DNA of 64,000 nucleotides from contig NZ_CP101454.1 in NCBI RefSeq assembly GCF_024362405.1, positions 2,728,001 through 2,792,000 of the forward strand, in the 5' to 3' direction. Below, one piece after another: positions 16,522 to 24,482 of this stretch (position 1 is the first letter of the stretch; the number at the start of each line of letters is the position of its first letter). The notes beneath the pieces are model-generated. The model had not been told where the DNA came from, ran no database searches, and worked only from the letters and a program-made list of their open reading frames with translations. The position numbers were made by a program, and so were the translations under genes. Origin of the DNA: Halorarius litoreus (lineage in GTDB: Archaea > Halobacteriota > Halobacteria > Halobacteriales > Haloarculaceae).

Positions 16522-17415
16522 ATGACCGAGGTCATCGACGGCAACGCCGTCGCCCAGACGATTCGTGACTCGCTCGGCGGCGCAATCGACACGCTCGACG
16601 ACGCGGGCGTCACGCCGGGGCTCGCGACCGTCCTGATGAGCGACGACCCCGCGAGCGAGACGTACGTCTCGATGAAACAGCGCGACTGTGAGGAGGTCGG
16701 TATCAACGGGATTCACGTCGAGCTCGACACCCACGCCCCCGCACAGGAGCTGTACGACACCATCGACGACCTCAACGCGGACCCGGACGTCAACGGCATC
16801 CTCGTCCAGATGCCGGTCGTCGACCAGGTCGACACGCGCCGCGTCCTCCGGAGCGTCGCACCCGAGAAGGACGTCGACGGCTTCCACCCCGAGAACGTCG
16901 GGCGGATGGTCGCCGGCAACGCGCGGTTCAAACCCTGCACCCCCCACGGCATCCAGAAGTTGCTCGAACACTCCGGCGTGGAGACCGAGGGCGCCGAGGC
17001 CGTCGTCGTGGGTCGCTCGGACATCGTCGGCAAGCCGATGGCGAACCTGCTCATCCAGAAGGCGCCGCTCGGCAACGCGACCACGACGGTCTGTCACTCC
17101 CGGACGAAGGACCTCGCCGCACACACCCGCAACGCGGACATCGTCATCGCCGCCGCTGGCGTTCCCGAACTCGTCGACGGCTCGATGCTCAAGGAGGGTG
17201 CGACCGTCATCGACGTGGGGGTCAACCGGGTCGACGCCGACACGGAGAAGGGGTACGAACTCGTCGGCGACGTCGAGTACGAGAGCGCGAAGGAGGTCGC
17301 CGGCAAAATCACGCCCGTCCCGGGGGGCGTCGGGCCGATGACCCGCGCGATGCTGCTGTGGAACACGGTCAAGGCGGCGAGCGAACAGACCGGCGTCGCG
17401 GTCGACCTCGACTGA
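16522..17415 (+). CDS. folD: Methylenetetrahydrofolate dehydrogenase/cyclohydrolase FolD
   Basis: A 297-residue bifunctional enzyme that interconverts methylene-, methenyl- and formyl-tetrahydrofolate using NADP. Catalytic Y48 and K52 lie in ETYVSMKQ. The NADP-binding region has VVVGRSDIVGKPMANLL, and the C-terminal signature TPVPGGVGPMTRAMLL is intact. Length matches the family. A TATA-like GTTGATTAG sits at 16490-16498. The NUDIX gene starts one base after its stop codon, so the two are co-transcribed. Confidence 0.97.
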   Translation: MTEVIDGNAVAQTIRDSLGGAIDTLDDAGVTPGLATVLMSDDPASETYVSMKQRDCEEVGINGIHVELDTHAPAQELYDTIDDLNADPDVNGILVQMPVVDQVDTRRVLRSVAPEKDVDGFHPENVGRMVAGNARFKPCTPHGIQKLLEHSGVETEGAEAVVVGRSDIVGKPMANLLIQKAPLGNATTTVCHSRTKDLAAHTRNADIVIAAAGVPELVDGSMLKEGATVIDVGVNRVDADTEKGYELVGDVEYESAKEVAGKITPVPGGVGPMTRAMLLWNTVKAASEQTGVAVDLD

Positions 17416-17910
17416 GTGACGCCGGAAGACCTCGTCGCCGCGTGGGACGGTCCGGTCGCTCGCTTCAGCGAGACCATCGCGCTCTCTGCCGAGGAGTGGG
17501 CGGAGGGCCGCGACCGCGATGACCTCGCCCGGTGGGGCGTCGGCGCCGCCGTCCAGGACGACGACGGCCGACTCCTGCTCGTCCGCCAGCGTGACCAGTG
17601 GATGCTCCCGGGTGGGATGCTGGAACCCGACGAGACGCACGCGGCGGGTGCCGCGAGAGAAGTCGAGGAGGAGACCGGCATCCCCGTCGAGATCACGGGG
17701 CTCGGCGCGGTCGTCGAACAGACCTTCTCGAACCCGGCAGGCGAGACGTTCGAGTTCGCGTTCGCCGCGTTCACCGCGACGCCCGAGCACACCGAGCTTG
17801 CAGACGACCCCGGACTCGACGACGAGGCCATCGAGGCCGCCGCGTGGCACGCGCGGCTCCCCGACGACACGTTCCAGCGCGAGATGGTCGAGACCGTCAC
17901 CGACGGCTGA
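17416..17910 (+). CDS. NUDIX hydrolase
   Basis: A 164-residue NUDIX enzyme that cleaves nucleoside diphosphates linked to another moiety. The Nudix box GX5EX7REUXEEXG is complete at residues 67-88 (G67, E73, R81-E82, E85-E86). It starts with GTG immediately after the folD stop, so it is translated from the same message. The 40-residue N-terminal extension (VTPEDLVAAWDGP...) is helical. Substrate cannot be told from the sequence. Confidence 0.93.
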   Translation: MTPEDLVAAWDGPVARFSETIALSAEEWAEGRDRDDLARWGVGAAVQDDDGRLLLVRQRDQWMLPGGMLEPDETHAAGAAREVEEETGIPVEITGLGAVVEQTFSNPAGETFEFAFAAFTATPEHTELADDPGLDDEAIEAAAWHARLPDDTFQREMVETVTDG

Positions 17911-17917
17911 GGTTCAA

Positions 17918-18003
17918 GTAGGAAGGGGCGGCCAGCGGCCCCATGCACTGACGAGTCGCCGTCGGCAGGCCGAGGCTGGAGTGTGGTGAGCTGCCGACGG
18001 TGG
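17918..18003. other. Strong hairpin in convergent gap: terminator or small RNA
   Basis: Between the convergent NUDIX and zinc-ribbon genes lies a perfect 10-bp stem (17959-17968 with 17991-18000), extendable to 12 bp with one G-T pair, with a 22-nt loop. A smaller GGGGC/GCCCC hairpin precedes it at about 17925-17942. A TATA-like TTCAAGTA at 17912-17919 points along the plus strand. It may be a bidirectional terminator or a small RNA; the sequence alone does not decide. Confidence 0.35.
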
Positions 18004-18024
18004 GGTCCCGAAGCCGCCTGTTCG

Positions 18025-18750
18025 CTACGACGTTCTACCGAGTCTGTCGAGCCGGTCGCGTGCGGAGGCCAGCGCGCTCTCGTCGTCGGCGAGGAGATAC
18101 TGCTCGAGGTCACGGACCACGCCCACGAGCTGTTCGCTCTCCGTCGTGGGGACGTCGCCCTGCAACGCCTGCACCCGCTTGAGATGCTCGCCGAGCGTGC
18201 CGAGCGGCTCGCGGACCAGTGGGTCCGGTTCGGCGTCGAGGTACGCCCGGAGGTCCGACCGGTAGGCATCGACCGCCTTCGCGTAGGCGAGTCCCCGCGA
18301 GTCGCGAAGGCTGTCGGGGACATCGTCGACGGCGGGGCGCTCACCGTGGTCCGCGCCGCGCAACAGCGAGAGGAAGTAGAACTCCTCGTCGTCGGTCACG
18401 CGGGCGGCCCGACCCACGATGTCGGCGACGACCTGTAGCTCCAGCGCCGCGAGGTAGGTGTCGTCGAGCGGCTGGAGTTCGCCGGCGTCGACGAAGCCGT
18501 GCTGGCGGGTGAACGGCCGCGTCTCGCTCACGGCCCGTTCGGCGACCTCTCGGAGCGTCTCGCCGTCCTCCAGCGCGTTCCGCGCGGGTGTGAGGTCGAG
18601 CGTCGCCGTCGAGGCGGTGTGGAGCTTCCGATCGTCGTCGACGCCCACCGAGCGCATGCTGCCACAGTTGGGACACTCGACGCTTCCCGTCTCGTAGTAC
18701 GACCAGCGCTCGCCACACGACTGGCACTCGCGGGTGCCCCGGACCTTCAT
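18025..18750 (-). CDS. TFIIB-type zinc-ribbon helical protein (DUF7117-like)
   Basis: A 241-residue protein. It starts with a zinc ribbon (CQSCGERW and CPNCGS, residues 9-30), and the remainder is long, charged and predicted all-helical (for example LREVAERAVSETRPFTRQHGF and LGEHLKRVQALQGD). Similar haloarchaeal proteins are catalogued as DUF7117 (from memory), with no known function. The ribbon suggests contact with RNA, DNA or a ribosomal partner. ATG at 18750 is the first codon of the ribbon domain. Confidence 0.8.
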   Translation of the reverse strand: MKVRGTRECQSCGERWSYYETGSVECPNCGSMRSVGVDDDRKLHTASTATLDLTPARNALEDGETLREVAERAVSETRPFTRQHGFVDAGELQPLDDTYLAALELQVVADIVGRAARVTDDEEFYFLSLLRGADHGERPAVDDVPDSLRDSRGLAYAKAVDAYRSDLRAYLDAEPDPLVREPLGTLGEHLKRVQALQGDVPTTESEQLVGVVRDLEQYLLADDESALASARDRLDRLGRTS

Positions 18751-18822
18751 GTTTCTCTCTCGGGAGCGCGGCGACAAAACCGTCCGGGTTGCCGGCGACA
18801 GGTCGACCTGCACGACCGGCAG

Positions 18823-18830
18823 GCTTTATC
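18823..18830 (+). promoter_or_regulatory. TATA-like box for the interrupted gene at 18858
   Basis: GCTTTATC lies about 31 nt before the ATG at 18858. It marks the expected start of the frameshifted gene that follows. Confidence 0.5.
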
Positions 18831-18857
18831 CACGGGGCACCACTACAGACGACTGCG

Positions 18858-19335
18858 ATGTCGTCATCCGCATCCTCGAACGAGGATAGAGTAAGTCGCC
18901 GCGAGGCGGCTGGTCGAGAAATTCTCCCCCGATAGCACGGTCACCGTCGACCGCGGGGAACTGGTACTGCACGTCGGCAGCAAGTCGTACGTTCTGGAGC
19001 GCGAGGAGGCCGCCCAGCTGCGGGACGCCCTCGGCGACGCGCTGACGCGACGAGACGAGTTCGTCTACACCACGGGTGAACACCGCGAGGACGGCAGTTA
19101 CGTCGTCGCGCGGCGGGGGGCCGACTCCGCCGGTCACCGCAAAGTGTTCGAGTCGTTCGCGCAGGTCGACCGGCTGTACGAGCGCCTGCCCGAGGCGTTC
19201 ACGGCCGAACACGTCGGCCGGACGGGACTCACCGGTGGTCGCCGCCACATGGTGGTGCGCCACTTCGTCGAACATCCGGCGTTCGACTGCGAGCTGGTGT
19301 CCAGACAGCCGCTCACCGTCCGCAAGCGCGGTTAG
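18858..19335 (+). pseudogene. Frameshifted small conserved protein (DUF7528-like)
   Basis: A coding region split between two frames. ATG 18858 opens a frame reading MSSSASSNEDRVSRREAA that stops at 18936-18938. From about 18904 the +1 frame reads RRLVEKFSPDSTVTVDRG and continues without a stop to the TAG at 19333-19335, giving about 144 more residues with good haloarchaeal codon use. That second frame has no ATG or GTG until 19144. Adding two bases near 18908-18911 would join them as REAARLVEKF. The protein resembles a haloarchaeal family I recall as DUF7528. It is a recent frameshift, a sequencing error, or an unusual start. Confidence 0.7.
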
Positions 19336-19381
19336 TCGCTCGCCGCGGTACGTTTTTGCTCGGTCCGCCGGTGGGATAGGT

Positions 19382-20308
19382 ATGCAGCCACGACCGAGTA
19401 CGTTCTCCATCGTCGCCCGCGACCCCGAGACGCGCGCCATCGGCATCGCGGTCCAGTCGAAGTTCGTCAGCGTCGGCAGCGTCGTCCCGTTCGTCGCCGC
19501 CGACGCGGGCGCCATCGCTACGCAGTCGTTCGCCAACGTCAGCTACGGTCCTGATGGACTGGACCTGCTTCGCCGTGGCCACGACGCCCAGTCGGTCGTC
19601 GACACGCTCACCGCGGGCGACGCCGAGGCCGCCTCACGACAGGTCGGCATCGTCGGCCGCGATGGGAGCGTCGGCACGTTCACCGGCGACGACTGCTTCG
19701 AGGTCGCGGGCGATATCCAGGGGGAGAACTACACCGTCCAGGGGAACATCCTCGAGAACGAGGAAACGCTCACCGCCATGGCCGACACGTTCGAAGCCAC
19801 TGACGGTGGGCTCCCCGAGAAGTTCATCGCCGCGCTCCACGCCGGCAACGACGCGGGCGGCGATTCGCGCGGCGAGCAGTCGGCCGCGCTGTACGTCGCC
19901 AAGCCTGAAGGCGGCTATGACGGGCGGAACGACCGCTGGGTCGATGTCCGCGTCGACGACCACGAGCATCCAATCGACGAACTGGAGCGCGTGTTCAAGA
20001 TCTACGACGTGACCTTACTCGCGCGCGAGTCGCCTGAAGAGACGCGTGAGTTGACGGGTGAGACGGCCGAGGCCGTCACGACGGTGCTCGCGGACCTCGG
20101 ATTCTACGACGGGACGCCCGGCGAGACGTTCGACGATGGCGCGCGCGAGGCGCTGGAGGACTTCCGAGGGGTGAACAACTTCGAGAACCACGACCTCGAA
20201 CTGCTGGAGGACGCGCTGGCCCGCGGCTGGAACGAGGCGTCCGGCGAGGGGGTCGACCGCGTGACCGACGCCATCTGGCACGGGCTCTCCCGGCTCGACC
20301 GGCTGTAG
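19382..20308 (+). CDS. DUF1028 protein with C-terminal peptidoglycan-binding-like domain
   Basis: A 308-residue protein. Residues 1-215 match the DUF1028 Ntn-hydrolase-like fold (STFSIVARDPETRAIGIAVQSKF, then FANVSYGPDGLDLLRRG and YTVQGNIL). A C-terminal ~80-residue helical segment (VTTVLADLGFYDGTPGETFDDGAREALEDF) resembles the peptidoglycan-binding-like domain seen fused to DUF1028 in other organisms. No signal peptide is visible, so it is probably cytosolic. Biochemical role is unknown. It begins 46 nt after the frameshifted gene. Confidence 0.88.
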   Translation: MQPRPSTFSIVARDPETRAIGIAVQSKFVSVGSVVPFVAADAGAIATQSFANVSYGPDGLDLLRRGHDAQSVVDTLTAGDAEAASRQVGIVGRDGSVGTFTGDDCFEVAGDIQGENYTVQGNILENEETLTAMADTFEATDGGLPEKFIAALHAGNDAGGDSRGEQSAALYVAKPEGGYDGRNDRWVDVRVDDHEHPIDELERVFKIYDVTLLARESPEETRELTGETAEAVTTVLADLGFYDGTPGETFDDGAREALEDFRGVNNFENHDLELLEDALARGWNEASGEGVDRVTDAIWHGLSRLDRL

Positions 20309-20357
20309 AATCGCCCCCTCGCGGGGGTTTTTGACGCACGCGGCCGAACACCACGGT

Positions 20358-20504
20358 ATGCGTGACGAAGCGGAGATCCGCGAGCAGTACGAGTTCCTCA
20401 AAGAGCAGCTCGACAGCGAGGAGATGAAACACGAGGGCGTCAGGCAGATGTTCACCTACTACAAGCGCGCGCTCGGCTGGGTGCTCGAGGAGGAGTACAT
20501 CTGA
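20358..20504 (+). CDS. Small acidic helical protein
   Basis: A 48-residue protein beginning MRDEAEIREQYEFLKEQLDS and ending with VLEEEYI, almost entirely helical and highly charged. Short proteins of this form (REQYEFLKEQL, MFTYYKRALGWVL) recur in haloarchaea. Codon use is normal, and it follows the DUF1028 gene by 49 nt in the same direction. Function unknown; the heptad-like spacing of Leu and Phe suggests a coiled-coil partner protein. Confidence 0.75.
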   Translation: MRDEAEIREQYEFLKEQLDSEEMKHEGVRQMFTYYKRALGWVLEEEYI

Positions 20505-20541
20505 ACGGTCGTTCGGCGTCCGGCGGTTTCCGCTGGCGGTA

Positions 20542-20550
20542 TCTTTAAGT
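20542..20550 (+). promoter_or_regulatory. TATA-like box upstream of the two-hairpin RNA candidate
   Basis: TCTTTAAGT matches haloarchaeal TATA boxes well. No protein gene starts at the expected distance; instead the first hairpin arm begins about 25 nt downstream. Confidence 0.5.
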
Positions 20551-20571
20551 AAAACGGTCACATTGCCTCAG

Positions 20572-20662
20572 GTGACGCTTCGCTTTGGAGGGCCGAAGCG
20601 TCAGCGGGGACCAATTCAGGGCGGCAAGCGTCCGGCCGGTTTTTCCCCGGCCGGATCGCTTT
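20572..20662 (+). ncRNA. Candidate structured small RNA
   Basis: Two strong hairpins follow a TATA-like box in a gene-free interval. Hairpin 1 has a perfect 9-bp stem, 20574-20582 with 20594-20602, and an 11-nt loop. Hairpin 2 has a perfect 9-bp stem, 20631-20639 with 20647-20655, with a 7-nt T-rich loop, and can extend by three pairs around one bulge. A 28-nt linker joins them. On the minus strand the same arms could be terminators for the 20744-21016 gene. I do not recognise a known family. Confidence 0.4.
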
Positions 20663-20743
20663 CCACTCGTTGACTACACCACCGAGCAGCCGCTCTCGGA
20701 TACCGTGTGTCGAAAAAACTTCGAGCAGCGGCGTTCAGCGCAG

Positions 20744-21016
20744 TTACTCGATGCTGAGGTCGCCACCGTCGTCGCCACCGTTCTCGTCCCACTCCATCTC
20801 GAACTCGATGGAGAGCTCGGAGCCGGACTTGCCGGTCTCGCGTTCGACCTTCACCTCGAACTCGGGACGGGCTGGCACGTCGACGGTGTAGGATGCCTCG
20901 CCCGACGAGAGCGAGATGGCGTCGCCGGCATCCAGGTTGTCGGCGACGGTGCGCAGCAGGTCGGCGATCTCGGCGCGGCTCATCCGCCGTTCGGATTCGA
21001 ACAGGACTTCTTCCAT
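20744..21016 (-). CDS. Amphi-Trp domain protein
   Basis: A 90-residue protein with the amphi-Trp domain layout: N-terminal MEEVLFESERRMSRAEIADLL, an amphipathic helix RTVADNLDAGDAI, paired beta strands YTVDVPARPEFEVKVERETG, then ELSIEFEMEW. The acidic tail (DENGGDDGGD) is typical of haloarchaea. The domain is widespread but its function is undefined. The ATG at 21016 gives the family start. An AT-rich segment (ATAAATACCCGTATC) lies just upstream as a likely promoter. Confidence 0.85.
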   Translation of the reverse strand: MEEVLFESERRMSRAEIADLLRTVADNLDAGDAISLSSGEASYTVDVPARPEFEVKVERETGKSGSELSIEFEMEWDENGGDDGGDLSIE

Positions 21017-21195
21017 ATCCCGCCTACGTGCTTGGGATAAATACCCGTATCGGTCACGACATGTGTATGATAGGTACCCCGGAGTGAACGGGGGCTGATG
21101 TTGGACGTTCGTCGCCATATTCCGGCGGGTAGTCGCTTCGGCTGTCGGTTTGTGGTCGACCTGGGTTGATGGGTCTCGATGATTGTAACCCGGCC

Positions 21196-21207
21196 GATAT
21201 ATTTATT
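21196..21207 (+). promoter_or_regulatory. TATA box for the PadR regulator gene
   Basis: GATATATTTATT is one of the strongest TATA-like elements in the window, 28-38 nt before the ATG at 21235. Confidence 0.6.
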
Positions 21208-21234
21208 CCGTAGGCAGGCAACCACCTAGCAAGG

Positions 21235-21513
21235 ATGTACGATCTCACTGGGTTCCAGCGCGACCTGATGTACGTCATCGCCGGCCGGGAAGAGCCCCAC
21301 GGGCTCGCCATCAAAGACGAACTCGAAGAGTACTACGAGAAGGAAATCCACCACGGGCGACTCTACCCGAACCTGGACACGCTCGTCTCGAAGGGGCTCG
21401 TCGACAAGGGCGAACGCGACCGCCGGACGAACTACTACACGCTCACTCGCCGCGGCCGTCGTGAAATCGAAGCCCGCCGCGAGTGGGAGAACCAGTACGT
21501 CGACCTCGAGTAG
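21235..21513 (+). CDS. PadR-family transcriptional regulator
   Basis: A 92-residue winged-helix protein. The helix-turn-helix (LTGFQRDLMYVIAGREEPHGLAIKDELEEYY) and wing (HHGRLYPNLDTLVSKGLVDKGERDRRTNYYTLT) match PadR-type regulators; GRLYPNLDTLVSKG is the diagnostic recognition segment. The C-terminal dimerisation helix is short. Such proteins are usual haloarchaeal repressors whose ligands are unknown. The strong TATA box suggests high expression. Targets cannot be assigned; it may control itself or the downstream zinc-ribbon membrane protein. Confidence 0.93.
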   Translation: MYDLTGFQRDLMYVIAGREEPHGLAIKDELEEYYEKEIHHGRLYPNLDTLVSKGLVDKGERDRRTNYYTLTRRGRREIEARREWENQYVDLE

Positions 21514-21566
21514 CGTGCCCGAGTCCTGTGCGGCCACGTCACCACGAACGGTGACCACTTGGTGCG

Positions 21567-21818
21567 GTGCGTAGGGTGGTCTCGCGGACGACAATCGCCG
21601 TCGCCGGACTCGCCATCAGTCTCGCGATCAGCGTCGGCATCTATCTCCTCACCGACTCGCTGTTCGTCTTCTTGTTCGTGCCGTTCGTTCCGCTTCTGCT
21701 GGGCCGCGGCCGCGAACCGTCCGTGCGTCGCTGTCCGGTCTGCGGCTACGAGACCACCGACCACGCGTACGAGTACTGTCCACGCGACGGCACGGCGCTC
21801 GAACGGAGCCGCGAGTAG
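21567..21818 (+). CDS. Membrane-anchored zinc-ribbon protein
   Basis: An 83-residue protein with two tightly spaced hydrophobic segments (about residues 8-27 and 30-45), a basic connector, and a C-terminal double-CxxC-type ribbon (CPVCGYETTDHAYEYCPRDG). The ribbon should face the cytosol by the positive-inside rule. GTG start. It converges on the AI-2E family gene with 3 nt between stops. Function unknown. Confidence 0.75.
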   Translation: MRRVVSRTTIAVAGLAISLAISVGIYLLTDSLFVFLFVPFVPLLLGRGREPSVRRCPVCGYETTDHAYEYCPRDGTALERSRE

Positions 21819-21821
21819 TCG

Positions 21822-22997
21822 TCAGTCGTCGGTTAGGTGGCCGCTCGCCGACTCCTCGCTGGAGGACGTGGACTCCGGTGGCCCCTCCATCTCCATCGGT
21901 AGCTCCGTGATGGTCGCCGGGTCGACCGCGAACGGCTTGATCTCGGTGCCCTCGATGAGCTCCGGCAGGACGAGCCGGACGAAGTGGACGACGAACACGA
22001 GGATGATGGGGCCCAGAAAGATGCCGTACCAGCCGAACAGCAGTGGACCGAAGATGTACGCGAACATCACCATCCCGACGTGGAGGTTCCGGCCCGAGAC
22101 GTACGGTCGAAGGATGAGGTCCGGGATGGTGTCGACGACGACGAACGAGAGCGCGGCGAACGCGACGGGAAACCAGTAGACGGGTTCCGCCGAGAGGTAC
22201 TCCGCGGCGAACAGGTAGATGCCGACGGGGAAGTAGACGAGCTTCATCCCGACGACCGGGATGAGCGAGGCGGCGCCCGCGAGCAGGCCGACGAGTGCCG
22301 GATACGGGATCGCCGAGCCTGCTGGCGCGAAGAAGTTCAGCACGGAGTAGACGATGGCGCCGATCGCGGCGGTGAAGATGGCGTTGAGGATGTTGCCCGA
22401 GAACACCTTGTAGAGATCGCGGTCGACCGCCCGACCGTACGCTACCAGGACGCCCTGACTGTCGGCGAACTGGCCCTGTGCCCATCGTGAGAGTCGCGGG
22501 CCATCCCGCAGCAGATAGAACGCGATGGCGAACATGACGAACGCGTGGAGCAGGCCGTTGCCGATGAAGCCGCCGTACACGAGCGCGGAGTCCGCGACGC
22601 CCTGGAGCGTGTCGACGAGGTTCGGGTCGTCGAGGAGGCCGCTGGGGTTCTCGACGATCTTCGAGACGTCGACGTACGGGCCGAGCGCCGACTCGAACGG
22701 CCCGAGCTCGACACGGGTCGCGGCCCGGCCGAACTCCTGGAGGCCGATGGCGATGGCGTACGCCAGCAGCACGAGGACGGGGAGCGCGACCGCGAACAGC
22801 GCCGCCGCGGCCGCGAGCGAGGCGGGCCGGATGCGCCGCTTGAACCGCTTGTACACCGGACGGGTCGCGTAGTAGAGGAACACCGCGAACACGAGTGTCC
22901 CGACGAACGAGTAGGCGACGAACAGGAGGGTGGCCGCGAGCACGGCCCCGACCGTCCACCAGACGGCTCGCCCCCGGTTCACGTCGCTCAGTCGCAT
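21822..22997 (-). CDS. AI-2E family (PerM/TqsA-like) transporter
   Basis: A 391-residue membrane protein with about 8 helices and the family profile: N-terminal AVFLYYATRPVYKRFKRRI, a periplasmic-type loop around residues 90-150, then SGNILNAIFTAAIGAIVYS, GAASLIPVVGMKLVYFPVGIYL and GPLLFGWYGIFLGPIILVF. Bacterial relatives export the autoinducer AI-2 or antiport sodium and protons; a quorum-sensing role in haloarchaea is unproven. The C-terminal ~35 residues are acidic and cytosolic. It diverges from the DUF4010 gene at 23147. Confidence 0.92.
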   Translation of the reverse strand: MRLSDVNRGRAVWWTVGAVLAATLLFVAYSFVGTLVFAVFLYYATRPVYKRFKRRIRPASLAAAAALFAVALPVLVLLAYAIAIGLQEFGRAATRVELGPFESALGPYVDVSKIVENPSGLLDDPNLVDTLQGVADSALVYGGFIGNGLLHAFVMFAIAFYLLRDGPRLSRWAQGQFADSQGVLVAYGRAVDRDLYKVFSGNILNAIFTAAIGAIVYSVLNFFAPAGSAIPYPALVGLLAGAASLIPVVGMKLVYFPVGIYLFAAEYLSAEPVYWFPVAFAALSFVVVDTIPDLILRPYVSGRNLHVGMVMFAYIFGPLLFGWYGIFLGPIILVFVVHFVRLVLPELIEGTEIKPFAVDPATITELPMEMEGPPESTSSSEESASGHLTDD

Positions 22998-23146
22998 ACA
23001 CGGACGTGGTTCCCCCCTATGATAAACCCCGTCCCGGTTTCGGTCGCCGCCGGCATCGGGTGGCCAGCGTGGCTGTCGCGTCTGCCGGAGTCGTGGCCGG
23101 TGGAACCGGGAGAGCTATTATATTCGTGGTCGGTGACTGTTCCCGA

Positions 23147-24394
23147 GTGAACGGGAGCGTCCTCAACGAACAGGTCGTTCGGCTGGTGCTGGCTGCAGCC
23201 CTCGGGCTCTTTCTCGGCCTCGAACGCGAGTGGTCGGATAAGGCGGCAGGCATTCGGACGCTGTCACTGACGAGCCTTCTCGGTGCCGTGTTCGTCGTCG
23301 TCGGGAGCGAACCGCTGCTGGTGGTCGGCGGGATCCTCGTCGTCGTGCAGGGTGCGCTGCTGTCCGGTCGCGGCCTCCTCGTCGAAGAAGAGGGGCTGTC
23401 GCTGACGACGGGCGTGTCGATGCTCGTCGCCTACGGCGTCGGTGCGCTCGTCGCGTCTGGATTCGTCATCGAGGGTGTCACCGTCGCGGTCGTCTCCTCG
23501 CTCCTGCTCGTGCTCAAACGCGAGCTCCATACCGTCGCCCACGGGCTCTCCCGCGAGGAGGTCCGGTCCGCGAGCGAGTTCGCGGTCCTCGCGTTCGTCG
23601 TCTTCCCGATACTGCCCGCCGAGCCGATTGCGCTGACGTTCGCCGGGCTCGAACTGTCCGTCGAACTGCGGGTCGTCTGGCTGATGGTCGTCACCGTCGC
23701 GGCCATCGGCATCGCCAACTACGCCATCGTGAAGACCTACGGCGGCCGCGGGGTCGCAATCACGGGGTTCTTCGGCGGGCTAGCCTCCTCGACGGCCGTC
23801 GTGGGGACGATGCTCGACCACGTCCGTCAGCGGCCTGCGGCGGTCTCCTACGCCGTCGCCGCGGTGCTGTTGGCGAACGCCGCGATGGCGACCCGGAACC
23901 TCGCCATCGCGCTGGCGTTCACCGTCGAGACCGGGGCGTTGCTCCAGGTCGTACTGCCGCTCGGCACCGTCGTCGTCGGAAGCGTCGTCGTCGCGTTGCT
24001 GGCCGCCGACTGGCGCGAGCGGGTCGACATCGAGCTCGAGACGCCGTTCCGGCTCCGGTACGCGCTCGGCTTCGGCGGAGTGTTCCTGCTCATCGTGGTC
24101 GCGGGGGGTGTCGCACAGGGGCAGTTCGGCACGCTCGGGCTGTACGTGACGGCGGCGGTCGCCGGACTCGTCTCCTCGGCGGGCGCGACCACCTCGGTGG
24201 TTCTCCTCTACCGGAGCGGCGCCATCGCGGGAGAAGTCGCGTCGGTCGCCATCCTGCTGGCGACGGCCGCGAGCATCGCGGTGAAGGTCGGGCTGACCAC
24301 CGTCGCCTCGAACCGCGAGTTCACGCTCCGGGTCGCCGGCTACAGCGCCGGCCTGCTGGTGCTCGCGGGGGCGACTGCCGTGCTCTCGGTGTAG
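23147..24394 (+). CDS. MgtC/SapB-DUF4010 family membrane protein
   Basis: A 415-residue polytopic protein. The N-terminal MgtC/SapB-like domain shows LVLAAALGLFLGLEREWSDKAAGIRTLSLTSLLG with the GLERE motif. The C-terminal DUF4010 domain has GFFGGLASSTAVVGTMLDHVRQ and FGTLGLYVTAAVAGLVSSAGATTSV. About 12 helices are expected. MgtC-type proteins affect magnesium stress and ATP synthase in pathogens; the fused family has no proven substrate. GTG at 23147 begins the family sequence. No operon partner is seen. Confidence 0.88.
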   Translation: MNGSVLNEQVVRLVLAAALGLFLGLEREWSDKAAGIRTLSLTSLLGAVFVVVGSEPLLVVGGILVVVQGALLSGRGLLVEEEGLSLTTGVSMLVAYGVGALVASGFVIEGVTVAVVSSLLLVLKRELHTVAHGLSREEVRSASEFAVLAFVVFPILPAEPIALTFAGLELSVELRVVWLMVVTVAAIGIANYAIVKTYGGRGVAITGFFGGLASSTAVVGTMLDHVRQRPAAVSYAVAAVLLANAAMATRNLAIALAFTVETGALLQVVLPLGTVVVGSVVVALLAADWRERVDIELETPFRLRYALGFGGVFLLIVVAGGVAQGQFGTLGLYVTAAVAGLVSSAGATTSVVLLYRSGAIAGEVASVAILLATAASIAVKVGLTTVASNREFTLRVAGYSAGLLVLAGATAVLSV

Positions 24395-24450
24395 CCGAGT
24401 CGGCGAAGCGAACGGGCGCGGGTGAGTAACTTTTGCCACAACCATCGGTG

Positions 24451-24475
24451 TTCTTAACATACGCGTTTGCGTACG
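24451..24475 (+). promoter_or_regulatory. TATA box plus short inverted repeat upstream of the aminotransferase
   Basis: TTCTTAAC (24451-24458) is about 28 nt before the ATG at 24483. Immediately after it, TACGC-GTTT-GCGTA (24460-24473) forms a 5-bp inverted repeat near the expected transcription start, a possible operator. Confidence 0.4.
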
Positions 24476-24482
24476 CCGGTTC

